From NCBI GenBank assembly GCA_023055425.1, contig JALGPY010000009.1, positions 54,188,616-54,252,615 of the forward strand: a DNA stretch of 64,000 nt. The letters are read 5' to 3'. This document shows positions 22,010 through 34,600 of this stretch, piece after piece. Origin of the DNA: Linanthus parryae. Taxonomy: Eukaryota; Streptophyta; Magnoliopsida; Ericales; Polemoniaceae. Position 1 is the stretch's first letter; every line of letters begins with the position of its first letter. The notes under the pieces were generated by a model that was not told the DNA's origin, made no database searches, and was given only the letters and a program-made list of their open reading frames with translations. The translations under genes and the position numbers were made by a program.

Positions 22010-25000
22010 ATGGCCCCATCATATCACGATATAAATACACACTCTTTAGACAGCCATCTCAGATCGTCGTCTCAGCCCCAAAACCCTAATTCCCAAATCC
22101 CGTATCTTCTCCAATCTCATGCTCACTCAATCCCATCATCACCTCTGACCTCGCCTGCAAAAAAAAAACCCCAGTTTTTGTTTGCCTACAACAGAAGGGC
22201 TGTTCCTGGTTTCGAGAGTGCTAAGTCAGTTCTTGAGGCAATCACCCAGTTTCAGCGCATACATGTAAGTAAATTCGCATTTTGGGTTTGGTCTAATTTT
22301 AGCCAAGTTCAATTGGGTTTGTGGGGTTTTCCTGATAATGATCCTGAGAGTGATATTCCTGTTGATGATGTGAATTTACTCAAGAATAGACAGTCTTTGA
22401 TAGTGTTCTTGTTGTTTCCAATATTGCACAAGTATGTTTGTTGAATTGCCTGTTCAAGATGCTTTCCCTGGCGATGTAATTCTAGCCGTTGATTTGATGG
22501 GATTCAATCGATAACCACGGGGGAATTTGGTTCCTGAGGTTGTTGATGTCATTAAGTCTTTGCTTGGAAGCATGGAGTTTGCTAGGAAAAAGAAAATGAA
22601 TAGAAAATCACACAATCCAATAATCTATGAATTACGTTTTTGATAACAATATAAATACGTGATGCTAGTGGTCTTCTTTTTACCATTTTGAACTAGTAGA
22701 AAGTTTAAGCACAATCAGTCGAATAAACATGCTTTTTGAAGAGATGTATTGAATTTACTTGAAACTGTGAGTCTGATTTATCTCTTATTAAGGAGTTTGA
22801 GCATTTTAGGTACGAAACTAACAGCTATTGTGTTCGAGTTTGAAGACCAAAGAAAGACTTGGCAAGTAATACAATCATTTAGATTTGGTCTTTTCCTTAA
22901 TTTTTTTAATCGACTTTTATCATTTTCTAAAATAGCTGTCTGACATTTTTTATATATTTTTTAAGGACGCCTATCTTTTCATAAGATTAACAAATTAGTA
23001 GATTCTTAAAAAAAAAAAGACTAACAAAGTACTTCAACTTTTCTTACTTTTACTTCTTAAAACGACGTGTTACGAGATAAACATGAGTAAAGCAAGGAAT
23101 CATTTAAAAAAAATAGAAAACATTTGTTTTTAGAAAATTAACATATTGAAAGTAAGCAACCCCTTTTGTCTGAAAAGAAAAAAAGTCTCCTACAATTAGG
23201 TAAAGAAAGCGCAACCTTGTTATGAGTATAACTCTAATATCGACATGCTTGACTAGATGACTTCTAATAGTTAATTTGGGAAGTGAAAACTAAATTGTTA
23301 TGTCACATACATATTTGTTTATGCAGTTTATTTACCAGAATTGAATCTTATTTGCGTCTCTTTATATTTGAATATCTATTTTCTTCGATAGACTTAATTA
23401 TCGTACTTTCATAAAAAAGAAAAAATAATAGCCGATTATTATGTGTTGTAACTACATGGTTGTCATTTTGCAATGGCTTTAAAGCTGCAACAATTTTGGT
23501 TTGCGTTATCTTTCTTCAATTTCTACTTATCTCTGACTTCAGTGATTCTAACTGGGCAGGTTGTCCCAATACAAGAATGAGAAATGTTGGCTTGGTGAGT
23601 TCCTCAAAGCAAAATTCACTTCTTTGGCCTTGATGTATCAAGCCCATCATCCCCAGCTTAAACACCCGAAAAAAAAGGTATAGTCTCTATTACAGCTTGA
23701 TTACTCAGCTCACGTTTCTCCTATAGGATATTGGCATCTCACTCGCTCATCATCCCCAGCTTAACCACAGGGCTCTTTACATGGCTATTGATCAGAATTA
23801 CCTCAACCTGGTAAAATACTCACCAACTATCTATAGATGAGGAGATTCGCAGTGTTTTTAGCTTTAGTGGTGAATGTGGCACTCTAGAGACCCTGCGAGT
23901 TCTGCTTGCAAAGTATTCAAGAGCTTTAACCTTGAAGGTTAGTAAGGAATTTATGTCTTGACTTGGCACAACAAATCTTCTACATTTTTTCCGACTGTGT
24001 TGGGGTTTGAGGCATGTGGTACCGATATTGACAGAAACTTTTAGATTGGAAATAACCTATTGTGTTACCTTGTGCCAAAACTATAATGTTAATTCCCAAA
24101 TATGTGATTAGTATTTTCATAATCCCTCATAGGACATATTTAGCTTTAAATCTCCTAAATGTGATAGCATTATCTCTGGTAGGTCTTCTCCAATACTGGG
24201 TAGGTCTTCTCTAATCTTTCTTCTATGATTCTATCATTTCTTGTCACCTTTCCTGTCTCTTCTTCATTTTGTCTCTTCATCGTTCTCACTGCTTTCACTA
24301 TCTTCATCAGGAGACCCCCTTGTTGCTAACAGTGCTAACAGAAAGTAGCACGTTTACGATAGTGCCCTTACCAACAAGCTCTATTTCCAACTCACACCCA
24401 CTCTCCCTACGGACCGCACCGCCGTCGGCCCACCACCGCCACCTTTGTGTCTGCAAACCCTCATCTCCATCTTGACCCGTCGGCCCACCACCGCCACCTT
24501 AGTGTCTGCAATCCCTCATCTCCATCTTGACCAGTCGGCCCCCACCTATCAACCCACACAAAACCACCAACCACTGAATCACATGGATTTGAGCAGCAAA
24601 AGGTCGATATTCATTTCGGCACAACCACCATCACCACCATGAAAACCAATACCTGTCACCAAACTGAACTAGAAACGCTATCTTACAACAAACCAGACCC
24701 AATACAGCATATTTAGGTTTGAGTTGAGGGGATGCAGTTAGGGTTTGAGGGGAATTACCAACTTTGCCGATGTCGTTGCAGGCAAGCCGGGACAAAAAAT
24801 AAGGCATTACTATTTAGAATCTGGATTTTTCCCAAAACAACGAAAATATCAAAGATTATGCCATACCCAGAAGCTGAAATTGTCAGTACAACAATCAAAT
24901 TGTGTTGATTCATTTCTCAATATTCATAAACAGTAGCTTTGCCATGGTATTTCTTCTAAAACTAGGTTGGTTTTCTTTGTTGTCTACAAAGCTAGGCCTA

Positions 25001-25833
25001 GTGCACTCCAGTTGATGGAATCAGAACCCAAAAGCAAGAAATCAACCTGAAACAGAGCATGAAGATGAGAGATAGAGACCCACACCCAACAATTAGATCT
25101 GAGAAAAACTCGGACGCAATGGAGAAACTTGCTAAGTGATGCAACAACTGACCTAGACAAACCCATATTGAGTTTGAATTGAGGGCGCTGGGCTTCTAAT
25201 TGAGGGGATTGTGGTGTTGCTCATTTTGAGACGGATTGGAGAAAGATTAGAAAGTATCGATGTGGTCTCGAGCGGCAGTGATGGAGGATCCTTACATAAG
25301 CTGCTTGTGTTTGAGAGAGAGAGCATGAACAGAGAAGAATATAGGATTGGTAAAACTGCTGGCATCACCAGTTTCCATCTTTTGGCTTACAGACCGTTAG
25401 TCAAAGGGTGTTTGTTGTATATTATTTGGTACAAATAAGGGTGTTTTTTGAAGATTTGTAAACAGTAAGGGTAGGTACGAGGTACTGTATATTTAGCAAA
25501 ATATGAGGTTGGTACAAATAAGTCCTTAAAGGTGTGCTTTCAAGTTAACCTAATAAATTTTCTCATCAGAATGGAAGGGATACACCGAAGCTCCCTCATA
25601 ATGAGCTCTTTAGATGCACTAGATTCGGTTGAAGGAATGTAAATTGGTTTCTCCGTACGGAGACTCTGTAGATATATCCACTAAATTTCATGGGTTTGCT
25701 TCTTCTGGTTAAACTGTGTTTGTGTCACAGAGCGTTCTCCATAGAGGCAAAAGGGTGAATTAGCTTGATACTGGCAGTAGCAAGACTGCAGTACATAATT
25801 CCAACAATCAAATAGAGCAACTTCCACTTCACC
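22010..25833 (+). pseudogene. unidentified gene-like region P, copy I
   Basis: I cannot name the gene. It starts with a promoter-like ATATAAATACAC (about 22029) and a CCCTAATTCCC-rich leader. An open stretch (22010-22444) follows, containing FAYNRRAVPGFESAKSVLEA before a GTAAGT donor at about 22266, then GFPDNDPESDIPVDDVNLL. A further exon-like piece after CTGGGCAG (about 23560-23678) reads LSQYKNEKCWLGEFLKAKF. These differ in frame or carry stops between the two copies, so this is probably a dead gene or gene fragment. The part after 24180 has a CAC/CCG-rich stretch with a 55-bp tandem duplication and no recognisable protein. Confidence 0.4.
24424..24533 (+). repeat. 55-bp tandem duplication
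   Basis: Two head-to-tail units, 24424-24478 and 24479-24533, each starting GTCGGCCCACCACCGCCACC, with two or three mismatches. Block copy II carries one unit only (about 57036-57093). Confidence 0.85.
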
Positions 25834-27475
25834 AAAAGATATTAAGAATCTGGCTGCTAAATGGAGTTCATTATGTATGCTTTGGTATAGTTATGACAAG
25901 ATTTTTTCACCTATATAGACCTGTTTGGGCAAAAAAAAAAAACCCATAATAATCCCCATCTGGCATATACCGCAATAGGCTCGTTTAGAAACCGAGATTA
26001 GGAGAATCGGTTTCCAGCCTTAAAACCGAGACTCCAAGTCTCGGTCTCATCCTCCCAACAACCCAATAAGAATCGAGTGTCTTGGCTATCGGTTTTAATT
26101 TCCGAATATTAGCTGATTTACATTCCAAGTACGTTGCAAAACCAAATTACTTAGAGGGAGATAAGGATACGGAGAGATAGATAGATTGCAAAATCAAAGA
26201 TCTGCATATGAGGATTTGGGAGAGAGTGAAAGAGATACCTTTGTTCTGAGTGTGAGGTTGCCGGAATTTTTCGCGGCCGTTACCGAAAGAAGAGAGGGAG
26301 GTAATGAGGAGTTGCGGAACAAGAAACGAGCGTTAGGGTTTAAATATAAAAGTTTAAAACCGTCAAATATCGGTTTTAGAGTGTATAACTTCTATTAGGT
26401 CTTTCAGTTTCTTTTGGACTGTTGGGACTTGGGAGGACAAAACCGAGTCTCGAAGTCTCGGCTTCAAAGCTCATAACCGATTCTCTAAGTACCGGTTTCT
26501 CAATGAGCCCATTTTAGTATTTTACTTGAGAATTCGATTATATCTGTTTTTGTGTGTGGCCGAAATCAGATCAAATGGGTGAAAACCTGATAGGTTGTGC
26601 AGTAGAATGTATCTACATTGTAGCAGTCTCTTTTTGTATAGGAAGAGACTGCTATAATTTACTATAAAATAGATACATTTACTTCACGACCTATCAGATT
26701 TTCACTCATGTGGGCATGTTTCGGCCAAAAGAAACAAAAATAATCCTCATCTTTAGTAAAATACCAAAATAGGCTCATTAAGAAACCGAGACTTGGAGAA
26801 TCAGTTTTGAGCTTTGAAACCAATACCTCCCAACAATCCAAAAGAATTTAAGAGACCTAGCGGTTATACACTGAAAAACTGATATTTGATGTATCGGTCT
26901 TAAACCTTTATATATAAAACCTAACCCTCTTTTCTTGTTCCACGACTCCCCTCGTTACCTCTCTCTGTTTTTTGTAAGGGCGGCAAAAAATTCCGGTAAC
27001 TTTACACTCAGAACGAAGGTATCTCTTTCTATCTCTCCGAAATCCTCATATGCAGTTATTTGGTTTTGCAATCTCTCTCTCTCTCTCTCTCTCCATATCG
27101 GTCTCTCCCTCCAAGGGATTTGGTTTAGCAATGTACATGGGCTGTAAATAAGCTAATCCAGATAGCTGGGGCTGTGTGGAAATTAAAACTGATAGCTGGG
27201 GTTTTTGGGAGGATGAGACCGAGACTTGGAGCTTCGGTTTTATGGCATGAAACCCATTCTCCAAGTCTCGGTTTCTAAACGAGCCTATTTCGGTAGTTTG
27301 CCCAAGATGGGGATTATTTCTTGGTTTTTCCGCCCAAACAGGTTTACATGGGTGAAATTCTTGTCAGAGCTATACAGAAGCATCCATAATAAACTCCGTT
27401 TAGCTTCCAGATTCTTAATATCTTTTATCTCCAATCTCAGCTCTCCTGCTATCCTGCTAAGCTAGCACCTCTGGG
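25834..27475. mobile_element. long-inverted-repeat element LIR-1
   Basis: The left arm (25834 to about 26640) reads as the reverse complement of the right arm (about 26650-27475) along nearly all its length. For example, AAAGATATTAAGAATCTGG at the left mirrors CCAGATTCTTAATATCTTTT at the right, and CCTGTTTGGGC mirrors GCCCAAACAGG. The arms contain many copies of ACCGAGACTTGGAGAATC-type words. The centre is a small hairpin near 26640 (TAGCAGTCTCTT...AAGAGACTGCTA). No transposase is encoded. It looks like a foldback/MITE-type element mobilised in trans. The left outer end (mirror of GCTAGCACCTCTGGGTC) is missing. Confidence 0.8.
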
Positions 27476-30475
27476 TCTTGTTTCACTTATACTTTTTTCT
27501 GTGTTAGTACATTGATTGTATCACGGCAGAATGAACATTACTTTATGGTATGCATCGTTGAATGTATTTCGGTTTCATCTTTGGTAACTTCTTCCTACAG
27601 CAAATTTTATTAATCCATATGGTATGCATCATTGAATACGTTATGGTATGGATCGTTGAATGCATTTCAACTTGTTGGTAAGTTCTTCTGTAGGGAAGCC
27701 ATGATATTGTTTATAAAGCAGCACAAATTCCTGTCCAATAATGTCACGTTCCCACCCACTGTTCCTAGGTAATATACAAGCTCTCCCGGCAGTGTTGGTG
27801 TACATAACTAGTAAGATTAGTATATTATTTCAGTTGTGTATTAAGTATATATCTTGTCAATCTTGATTTGCACAGTCGGAGATGAAAGGCCAAAGGGCTA
27901 AGCAGTCTTAAACCTCAGAAATGTTAAATTCACATCCATGCACATGGCATAGTAAAGAAGTCTGTCTCATCATATTGTTCTCCATCCAGAACTAGTTGTT
28001 TCAAAAGTGGTTACGTACTTGAGGTAAATACATGACATGCTATGACAAAAAATAACCGAACGTACGAAATTTCCTTCTTAGTACATGATTGCCAGTATAA
28101 GGATCAAATTTCTCCCGTGCTAATGATTAATGAATTTCTTATGTTTCACATCAATATTCTAGACCAGTCTTGAATCCAATATGATTTGAATTTAGTATAT
28201 ACAGACATATAATATATTGGAGTAGTATTTTTAAATTAATTATGACCTTAACCTTAAGAGAACTGTGTATCGCTGAGAATCTTTGGGTGCGAGGATGAAG
28301 TTATCTATACTTAAGTAGAAAAGTTGACTAGATTCTTATTGAAAACAGGTGACATTGAACTAGAGCTAGCATCTAATTTATGTTACTTAAGTGGATTAAG
28401 GAATCCAGCCTCTGTTGTTTTAGGTATTTCACCGAATCCGATGAACTTCTTTGCGACAATTATTGAGGCGCAGTTGATGATGAGTAAATATAGTTCCATT
28501 GTTGTTCCCCCTTTCCTAGTTTAACACGCGAAGTTTGGAGTAGGACATAGTGATCATACTTTGTCGAGCTGACTACTAGATAATTAAAGGATGTGAAAGT
28601 TATATGGCGAAAATTGTTTAAATGAGGCGGCGAGATTGACTGATTGTCCAGATCTATGCATTTCTTCTGTCTGTGTACGTGTTGGGTTCTATTTTATTTG
28701 TTTAATATGTTTTAGTTGAGGTGCAATTTTGCTCACACAGTGAGCTTTAGCTTTGATCATTATGTTTTAACTGATTAACACATCAGAGTGCTTTATACTC
28801 AGCATCCTTGCTGCATACTTTCTTTGCAAAGGTTTATGTAGTGTAACCAACACACATAGTCGTGTACTTGAATCAACTGGGATTCATTGACGTCCGACTT
28901 AACAAACTCATCACCTGAGTGATTCGATCACATTCTAGTTGGTTAAGAGGAAGCATGACCTTGAGGTTGTAGATCATCCTGCTATTTGATGGCCTTTTTT
29001 CTGAAGATACTTTTTCAGTTGGAGGTGTTCTAACAATACGTTTTATTTGCTTAAATATCATCCAAGTATACGATATAACTCCGTTCACTGAATACCTATG
29101 GGTAAGGTATTAGAAAAAGGGCTTAGGACCAGACTAGTTGAAGCCCTGAACTTACTCCTCAAAAGGAGAAGGGATGTTATGACAGGGACGACCAAAGTCA
29201 ACGAAATGGTCAAATTTCTGAGTGGGTAAATGTCAATAGCCTAGCAATTGCAAGATGGGCTCCTTTTGCTTATGGTAAACAATTTATTGCTTCACTGCAG
29301 GAAGATGGAGTTAAGGGAAGTAGTGAGAACGATGAAGAAACAGAAAAATATGACGCAGCTGTCCCAGCTAAGTTTATATTTAATTATGAGGTTCATAAGT
29401 TCTGCCTTTACTCTTATTTTCATCATCTTTCTCTTTTGTTTCTCATATTAGGAAACTTACAAGAGATATCCAGCACCTGCTGAATTTGCTGAAGTTAAGT
29501 TGAACCGATTCTCTTACTTCACTTGGTCTTTGAGTGAGTTGAAAATCACAATTACTTTATCTTTGAGCAACTCAAAGATTTTTTCTTATTGATATGGCTT
29601 CTCAACTAACACAAATTGTGGCAACTTTAACAGGGGCAAGAGTGGCTTTTTGACAGTATAAGGACTAGGACTGATCTTCAGCAAGCTCCAGTACTCATGG
29701 TTTCGATCTAAGACTCCTCAAGTCCTTGGGGAAAGCACCCTTATAGTAAGATGTTTGTTCTTGGTAGTTAGGGTTATGTTCTATGAATCAACTGGGTCTC
29801 ATCACATCCAAAATTACAGGATTTATTGTTTTAGTGATTTGATCACATTCCCGAAGGATTATGAAGAAGCATGAGCTCCAGTATCAACTGGGTGGATTTG
29901 TTGCTGATGGTAATTATTCTGTTTGAGGTGTTCAAGCAATAAGTTCACAGGTAACCTTCTTTTCTTATTGTTGAAAAGAAGAAGATTCCAATTTCTTTTG
30001 GTTGAGTATCATCTAGGTATACTTTTAGACTTCATTATAGGATACCTGCGAGTCTGGTGGATGCATTTTTATGTTATCATCTTCCTCTTGCTTTCTCTCT
30101 TATTTTAAACATCAACATAATGCTAGGCAGAAGCTTTTGGGTTTACAAGTATGACTGCATGCCACATAGACCAGCTTAGCCTTATATCTAATGGGCTATC
30201 TATTGTTAAACTCCGCACTAAAAGCATAATCTCTTACAAGGAACAAGAATAGCTTGACAGAGATGTCTAGGGCATCTCTGGGCCTCTGAAAGTCACTGTC
30301 TAAACTAATTTTTCTCCTGAAATGGAGGACAAAGTGAATACAAAAGTGAAGGGGGTTAAACATAGTTTATCAACATGCATGTCCAAGAAGCTACCAAAGT
30401 TCCATCCTCGTAACCCTAAAAAAGCAATCAAAGTAAAAAGAGAAGTGGTCTCTAACAAATACCCTCCATAGGATA
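27476..30475 (+). pseudogene. unidentified gene-like region Q, copy I
   Basis: Not identified. A piece with plausible splice sites is 29301-29390 (after TTCACTGCAG, before GTTCATAAG): 30 codons, acidic, reading EDGVKGSSENDEETEKYDAA onward. The next exon-like piece, from 29452 (after CATATTAG), is shortened relative to copy III. Another after TTTAACAG at about 29632 reads QEWLFDSIRTRTDLQQAP. A 66-codon open stretch at 28324-28524 is kept in copies I and II but broken in copy III. The rest (27476-28260, 28525-29240, 29720-30475) shows no coding signal. Probably an inactive gene fragment carried in the duplication. Confidence 0.4.
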
Positions 30476-31394
30476 TTTGTTCTCTTGGGTATGCCCCTTG
30501 TACATATGTTTCAACATGTTGTTTTTGATGCTATTAATATTACCCAAAACAATCGCAATACTTCGGGAGTCTGCTGAGATTTTCTCAGCACTTTAGGAAT
30601 TCAAGCCTTATAAGACGAGTTTTCTACAATAGAGGCAGGCGGAAATCAGCTTAAAAAATATTTTGAGAAAGAGATGAAATGTAAATAGATGGAAGCATAT
30701 GCATAGCCTATAGGTCTATAAGAATATGAAATTCGTAAATAAACCTATTAATTGCATTAATTACTAAAATGAAAGCGGAAAAGCGATGATAATAATCATG
30801 TTAATGGAAAAAAGATCTATACGTAAATAAGTAACAAATTGTATCAATAAGAGGGCGCCCAAAAGTAAAATGTGAATACATTATTGGTAGATTTGTGGAG
30901 ATCTTAAATAGGCAAGCGCACTGCGTGTTGACTGCCAACACTTAGTGCGTTTGCCTACTTAAAATCTCCACAGATCTACCGTGATGGTATTTACTACTAT
31001 TCTATTTATATGCGACCTCTTATTAGTACTACTTAATACCATATTTATGTCTAGATTTTTTCCATTAACGCGATTAATGTCATCATTTTTCTGATTTCAT
31101 TTTAGTCATTTACGCAATCAATATGTTTATTTTTTGATTTCTATTTCTACAAGACTATGCATCTACTTCGATCCGTTTACATTGCATATCTTTCTCTGAA
31201 TCTATCTCAAGCCCCTGTCTGGATTATGAAGAACTCGCCTCATAAGCTTGAATCCCTAGAATGCTGAGAAGATCTCAGCAGATTCCTGAAATATACGGTA
31301 TTGGAAATTTTATTGGGGTAATGTTAATTGTATTGAAAAGCAACGGGTTGAAAGTTGAAACATAGGTACAAGGGGCATACCCCCAGAGAACAAA
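30476..31394. mobile_element. foldback element FB2, copy I
   Basis: A 919-bp palindrome. It opens TTTGTTCTC at 30476-30484 and closes GAGAACAAA at 31386-31394. The arms continue inward (GGGTATGCCCCTTGTAC against GTACAAGGGGCATACCC; CTGCTGAGATTTTCTCAGCA against TGCTGAGAAGATCTCAGCAG) to a central hairpin around 30935, with GTAGATTTGTGGAGATCTTA mirrored by TAAAATCTCCACAGATCTAC. No coding capacity. The right end joins directly to an LIR right arm. Confidence 0.85.
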
Positions 31395-31690
31395 AAGAGA
31401 CCGCCACAATGTAGATACATTTACTGCTATAAGATTTTCACCCATATGGGCTTGTTTCGGCCAAAAAGAAACATAATAGTCATCATCTCAAGTACAATAC
31501 CAAAATAGGCTCATTAAAAAACCAAAAGTTGGAGAATCGATTTTGAGCTTTGAAAGGGAGACTTCAAGTTTCGGCTTTATCCTCCCAACAACCCAAATGA
31601 AACTGAGAGACCTAATACGGTTAGACACTGAAAAAACGATATTTGATGTATCGGTTTTCAACCTCTATAGCTAAACCCTAACCCTATTTT
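31395..31690. repeat. LIR right-arm fragment
   Basis: Begins AAAGAGACCGCCACAATGTAG, as does the region just right of the LIR-1 centre, and follows LIR-1's right arm (GATTTTCACCCATATGGGC... to CCCTAACCCTATTTTCTTGT). It then switches at about 31690 to left-arm sequence of another copy. Confidence 0.75.
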
Positions 31691-34600
31691 CTTGTCCCTG
31701 TCACACTCAGAAAGAGATGCCTTTGTTCTGAGTGTGAGGTTGCCGGAATTTTTCGCGGCCGTTACCGAAAGAAGAGAGGGAGGTAATGAGGAGTCGCGGA
31801 GAGATCTTCTCTTTCTATACTGGTGATGAGGAGCTCTTAGGTTCCGAGGTGGTGGAGAGATCTTCTAGACGGTTGCAGTCGTTGTATTGTTGTGTTTGCT
31901 TGTAACGTCGGCCTTACTTTCTTGATTAAGGCTGAGACCGGTGCCCTCGCCGTCCCCACTCCTCGTACTTTTTCCTTACACTCATGACCTCCCCATGAAC
32001 CAATATTTTAGGGATTCTAATTATATGTTGGTGGTCCATGTAGCTTTAGTTACCACAATGATTACGCATATTTTTCCATCATCATAATTTTTGTGCACTT
32101 TTATTTTGGGCTGTAGTGCACCCCGCACACATTGGCGGGGTAAGTCGGTTCCTGATGCCCTATCAACGCATGGTCACACTCATCTTGCTTTCTACAGTCT
32201 TGTGTATTATATCAACCTCCTCTCAGTTATTCGTTATGTGTGTAGGCAGAATGTATTAGACCTCATGCTATCAACCTCTATGATGTCTCCCATTTTTGTT
32301 TTTTTCTTAATCCAATTAAAAAATTATGAAATGGAATCAACGTCACTAGTTTCTGAGCTTAGCTGATTCCAGTCAAGAAGCTAGACTTTAATTAAGGGTA
32401 AGAGGACCTCATGCAGAGACTACATTACTCTTCCACTGAACGAGATCGTCGAAACTAGAAACAGGTCAACCTTGAAACTGTTCAAGTTGGAAAATAAAAG
32501 TATGATTGCATATTTGGTAATTCTACGACGAGTCGATGTCAATACAAAGTATCATATACCAAATGTAAACTTTAACTAACTGTAATACGCAAAACCTTGA
32601 TCACATAATATTGCAATCCAATTCGTCTCAAGAACATGCAAAACTGAAAAAGAAAATAATAAATATACCGTTCTTCATGGAATTGATTAGAGAAAATTTT
32701 CAGTATAAATTCGCAACCCCTTGATCCTTTGATTAAACCGAACTGGATAACAACGAACCTCCTCCTTTGGAGTGGAACAGTAGTTCACGGACTCTCCTAC
32801 TCTCTCTCGTTCAATAATCCTTGAATGCTTTCATTTACTAATTGAACAGATGTTGATTCCATCAATTATCAGAGGAGGATTCATGTCTCTTTTTATTGAC
32901 GAGAAAATAAGGCCAAGTATAATAAATAATTTTCGTGCACTTTTATTTTGAGCTGTAGTGCACCCCACACACATTGGCGGGGTAAGTTGGTTCCTGATGC
33001 CTAGCAACCCATGGTCATACTCCTCTTGATTTCTAAAGCCTTGTGTATTATATCAACCTCCTCTCAGTTATTCGTTGTGTGTGTAGGCAGGATGTATTTG
33101 ACCTCATGCTATCGACCTCTATGATGTCTCCCATTTTTGTTTTTTCTTAATCCAACTAAAAGATTGTGAAATAGAACCCACGTCACTAGTTTCTCAGCTT
33201 AGTGATTTCGAGTCAAGAAACTAGATTTTAATTAAGGGTGAGAGGACCTCATGCAGAGGCTAATTACTCTTCCACTGATCGAGATCGTCCAAACTAAAAA
33301 CCGTTCACCCTGGAAACTGTTCAAGTCGGAAAACAAAAGTATGATTGCATATTCAATAATTCTAAGACCAATCGATGTCAATACAAAGTATCATAAACCA
33401 AATGTAAACTTTAACTAAATGTCATACACAAAACCATAATCACATAATATTGAAATTCAATTCGTCTCAAGAACATGCAAAACTGAAAAAAGAAATAAAT
33501 ATACCGTTCTTCATGGAATTGATCAGCGAAAATTTTCTGTATAAATCCGCAACTCTTGATCCTTTGTTTAAACTGAACTCGATAACAACGATGCTCGAAG
33601 GCTCTTCACCCTGGATCGTTGTTATCGAGTTCAATTTAAACAAAGGATCAAGGGTTGCAGATTTATATAAAAAAAATTCGCTGATCAATTCCATGGAGAA
33701 CGGTATATTTATTTCTTTTTTCAGTTTTGCATGTTCTTGAGACGAATTGAATTTCAGTATTATGTGATTATGGTTTTGTGTATTACATTTAGTTAAAGTT
33801 TACATTTGGTTTATGATACTTTGTATTGACATCGATTGGTCTTAGAATTATCGAATATGCAATCATACTTTTGTTTTCCGACTTGAACAGTTTCCAGGGT
33901 GAACGGTTTTTAGTTTGGACGATCTCGATCAGTGGAAGAGTAATTGGCCTCTGCATGAGGTCCTCTCACCCTTAATTAAAATCTAGCTTCGTGACTTGAA
34001 ATCGCTAAGCTGAGAAACTAGTGACGTGGGTTCTATTTCACAATCTTTTAGTTGGATTAAGAAAAAAGAAAAAATGGGAGGCATCATAGAGGTCGATAGC
34101 ATGAGGTCAAATACATCCTGCCTACACACATAACGATTAACTGAGAGGAGGTTGATATAATACACAAGGCTTTAGAAATCAAGAGGAGTATGACCATGGG
34201 TTGCTAGGGCATCAGGAACCAACTTACCCCGCCAATGTGTGTGGGGTGCACTACAACCCAAAATAAAAGTGCACGAAAATTAATTATTATACTTGGCCTT
34301 ATTTTCTCGTCAATAAAAAGAGACATGAATCCTCCTCTGATAATTGATGGAATCAACATAAGTTCAATTAGTAAATGAAAGCATTCAAGGATTGTTGAAC
34401 GAGAGAGAGTAGGAGAGCCCATGACCTACCGTTCCAATCCAAAGGAGGACGTTCGTTGTTATCCAGTTCGGTTTAAACAAAGGATCAAGGGGTTGCGAAT
34501 TTATACTGAAAATTTTCTCTGATCAATTCCATGAAGAACGGTATATTTATTATTTTCTTTTTCAGTTTTGCATGTTCTTGCGACGAATTGGTTTGCAATA

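Larger units (their letters stand above)
21990..31394 (+). repeat. duplication block, copy I (P + LIR-1 + Q + FB2)
   Basis: Collinear with about 54620-63996 in the same orientation. The offset is nearly constant at 32,592 bp from 27226 to 29923 and varies by up to about 150 bp in part P because of indels. Parts Q and LIR have a third, more diverged copy at 31691-41890. The block includes gene-like exon/intron sequence and two foldback elements, so it was copied as a composite. Confidence 0.9.

Noticed and set aside
22010..22444. Functional host gene at region P
   Set aside because: It has a promoter-like start and plausible exons, but frames break at different points in the two copies and no product could be recognised.
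33450..33740. 96-codon frame crossing the palindrome centre, with a near-identical antisense frame
   Set aside because: It follows from the palindrome: the same sequence is read on both strands. No coding evidence.
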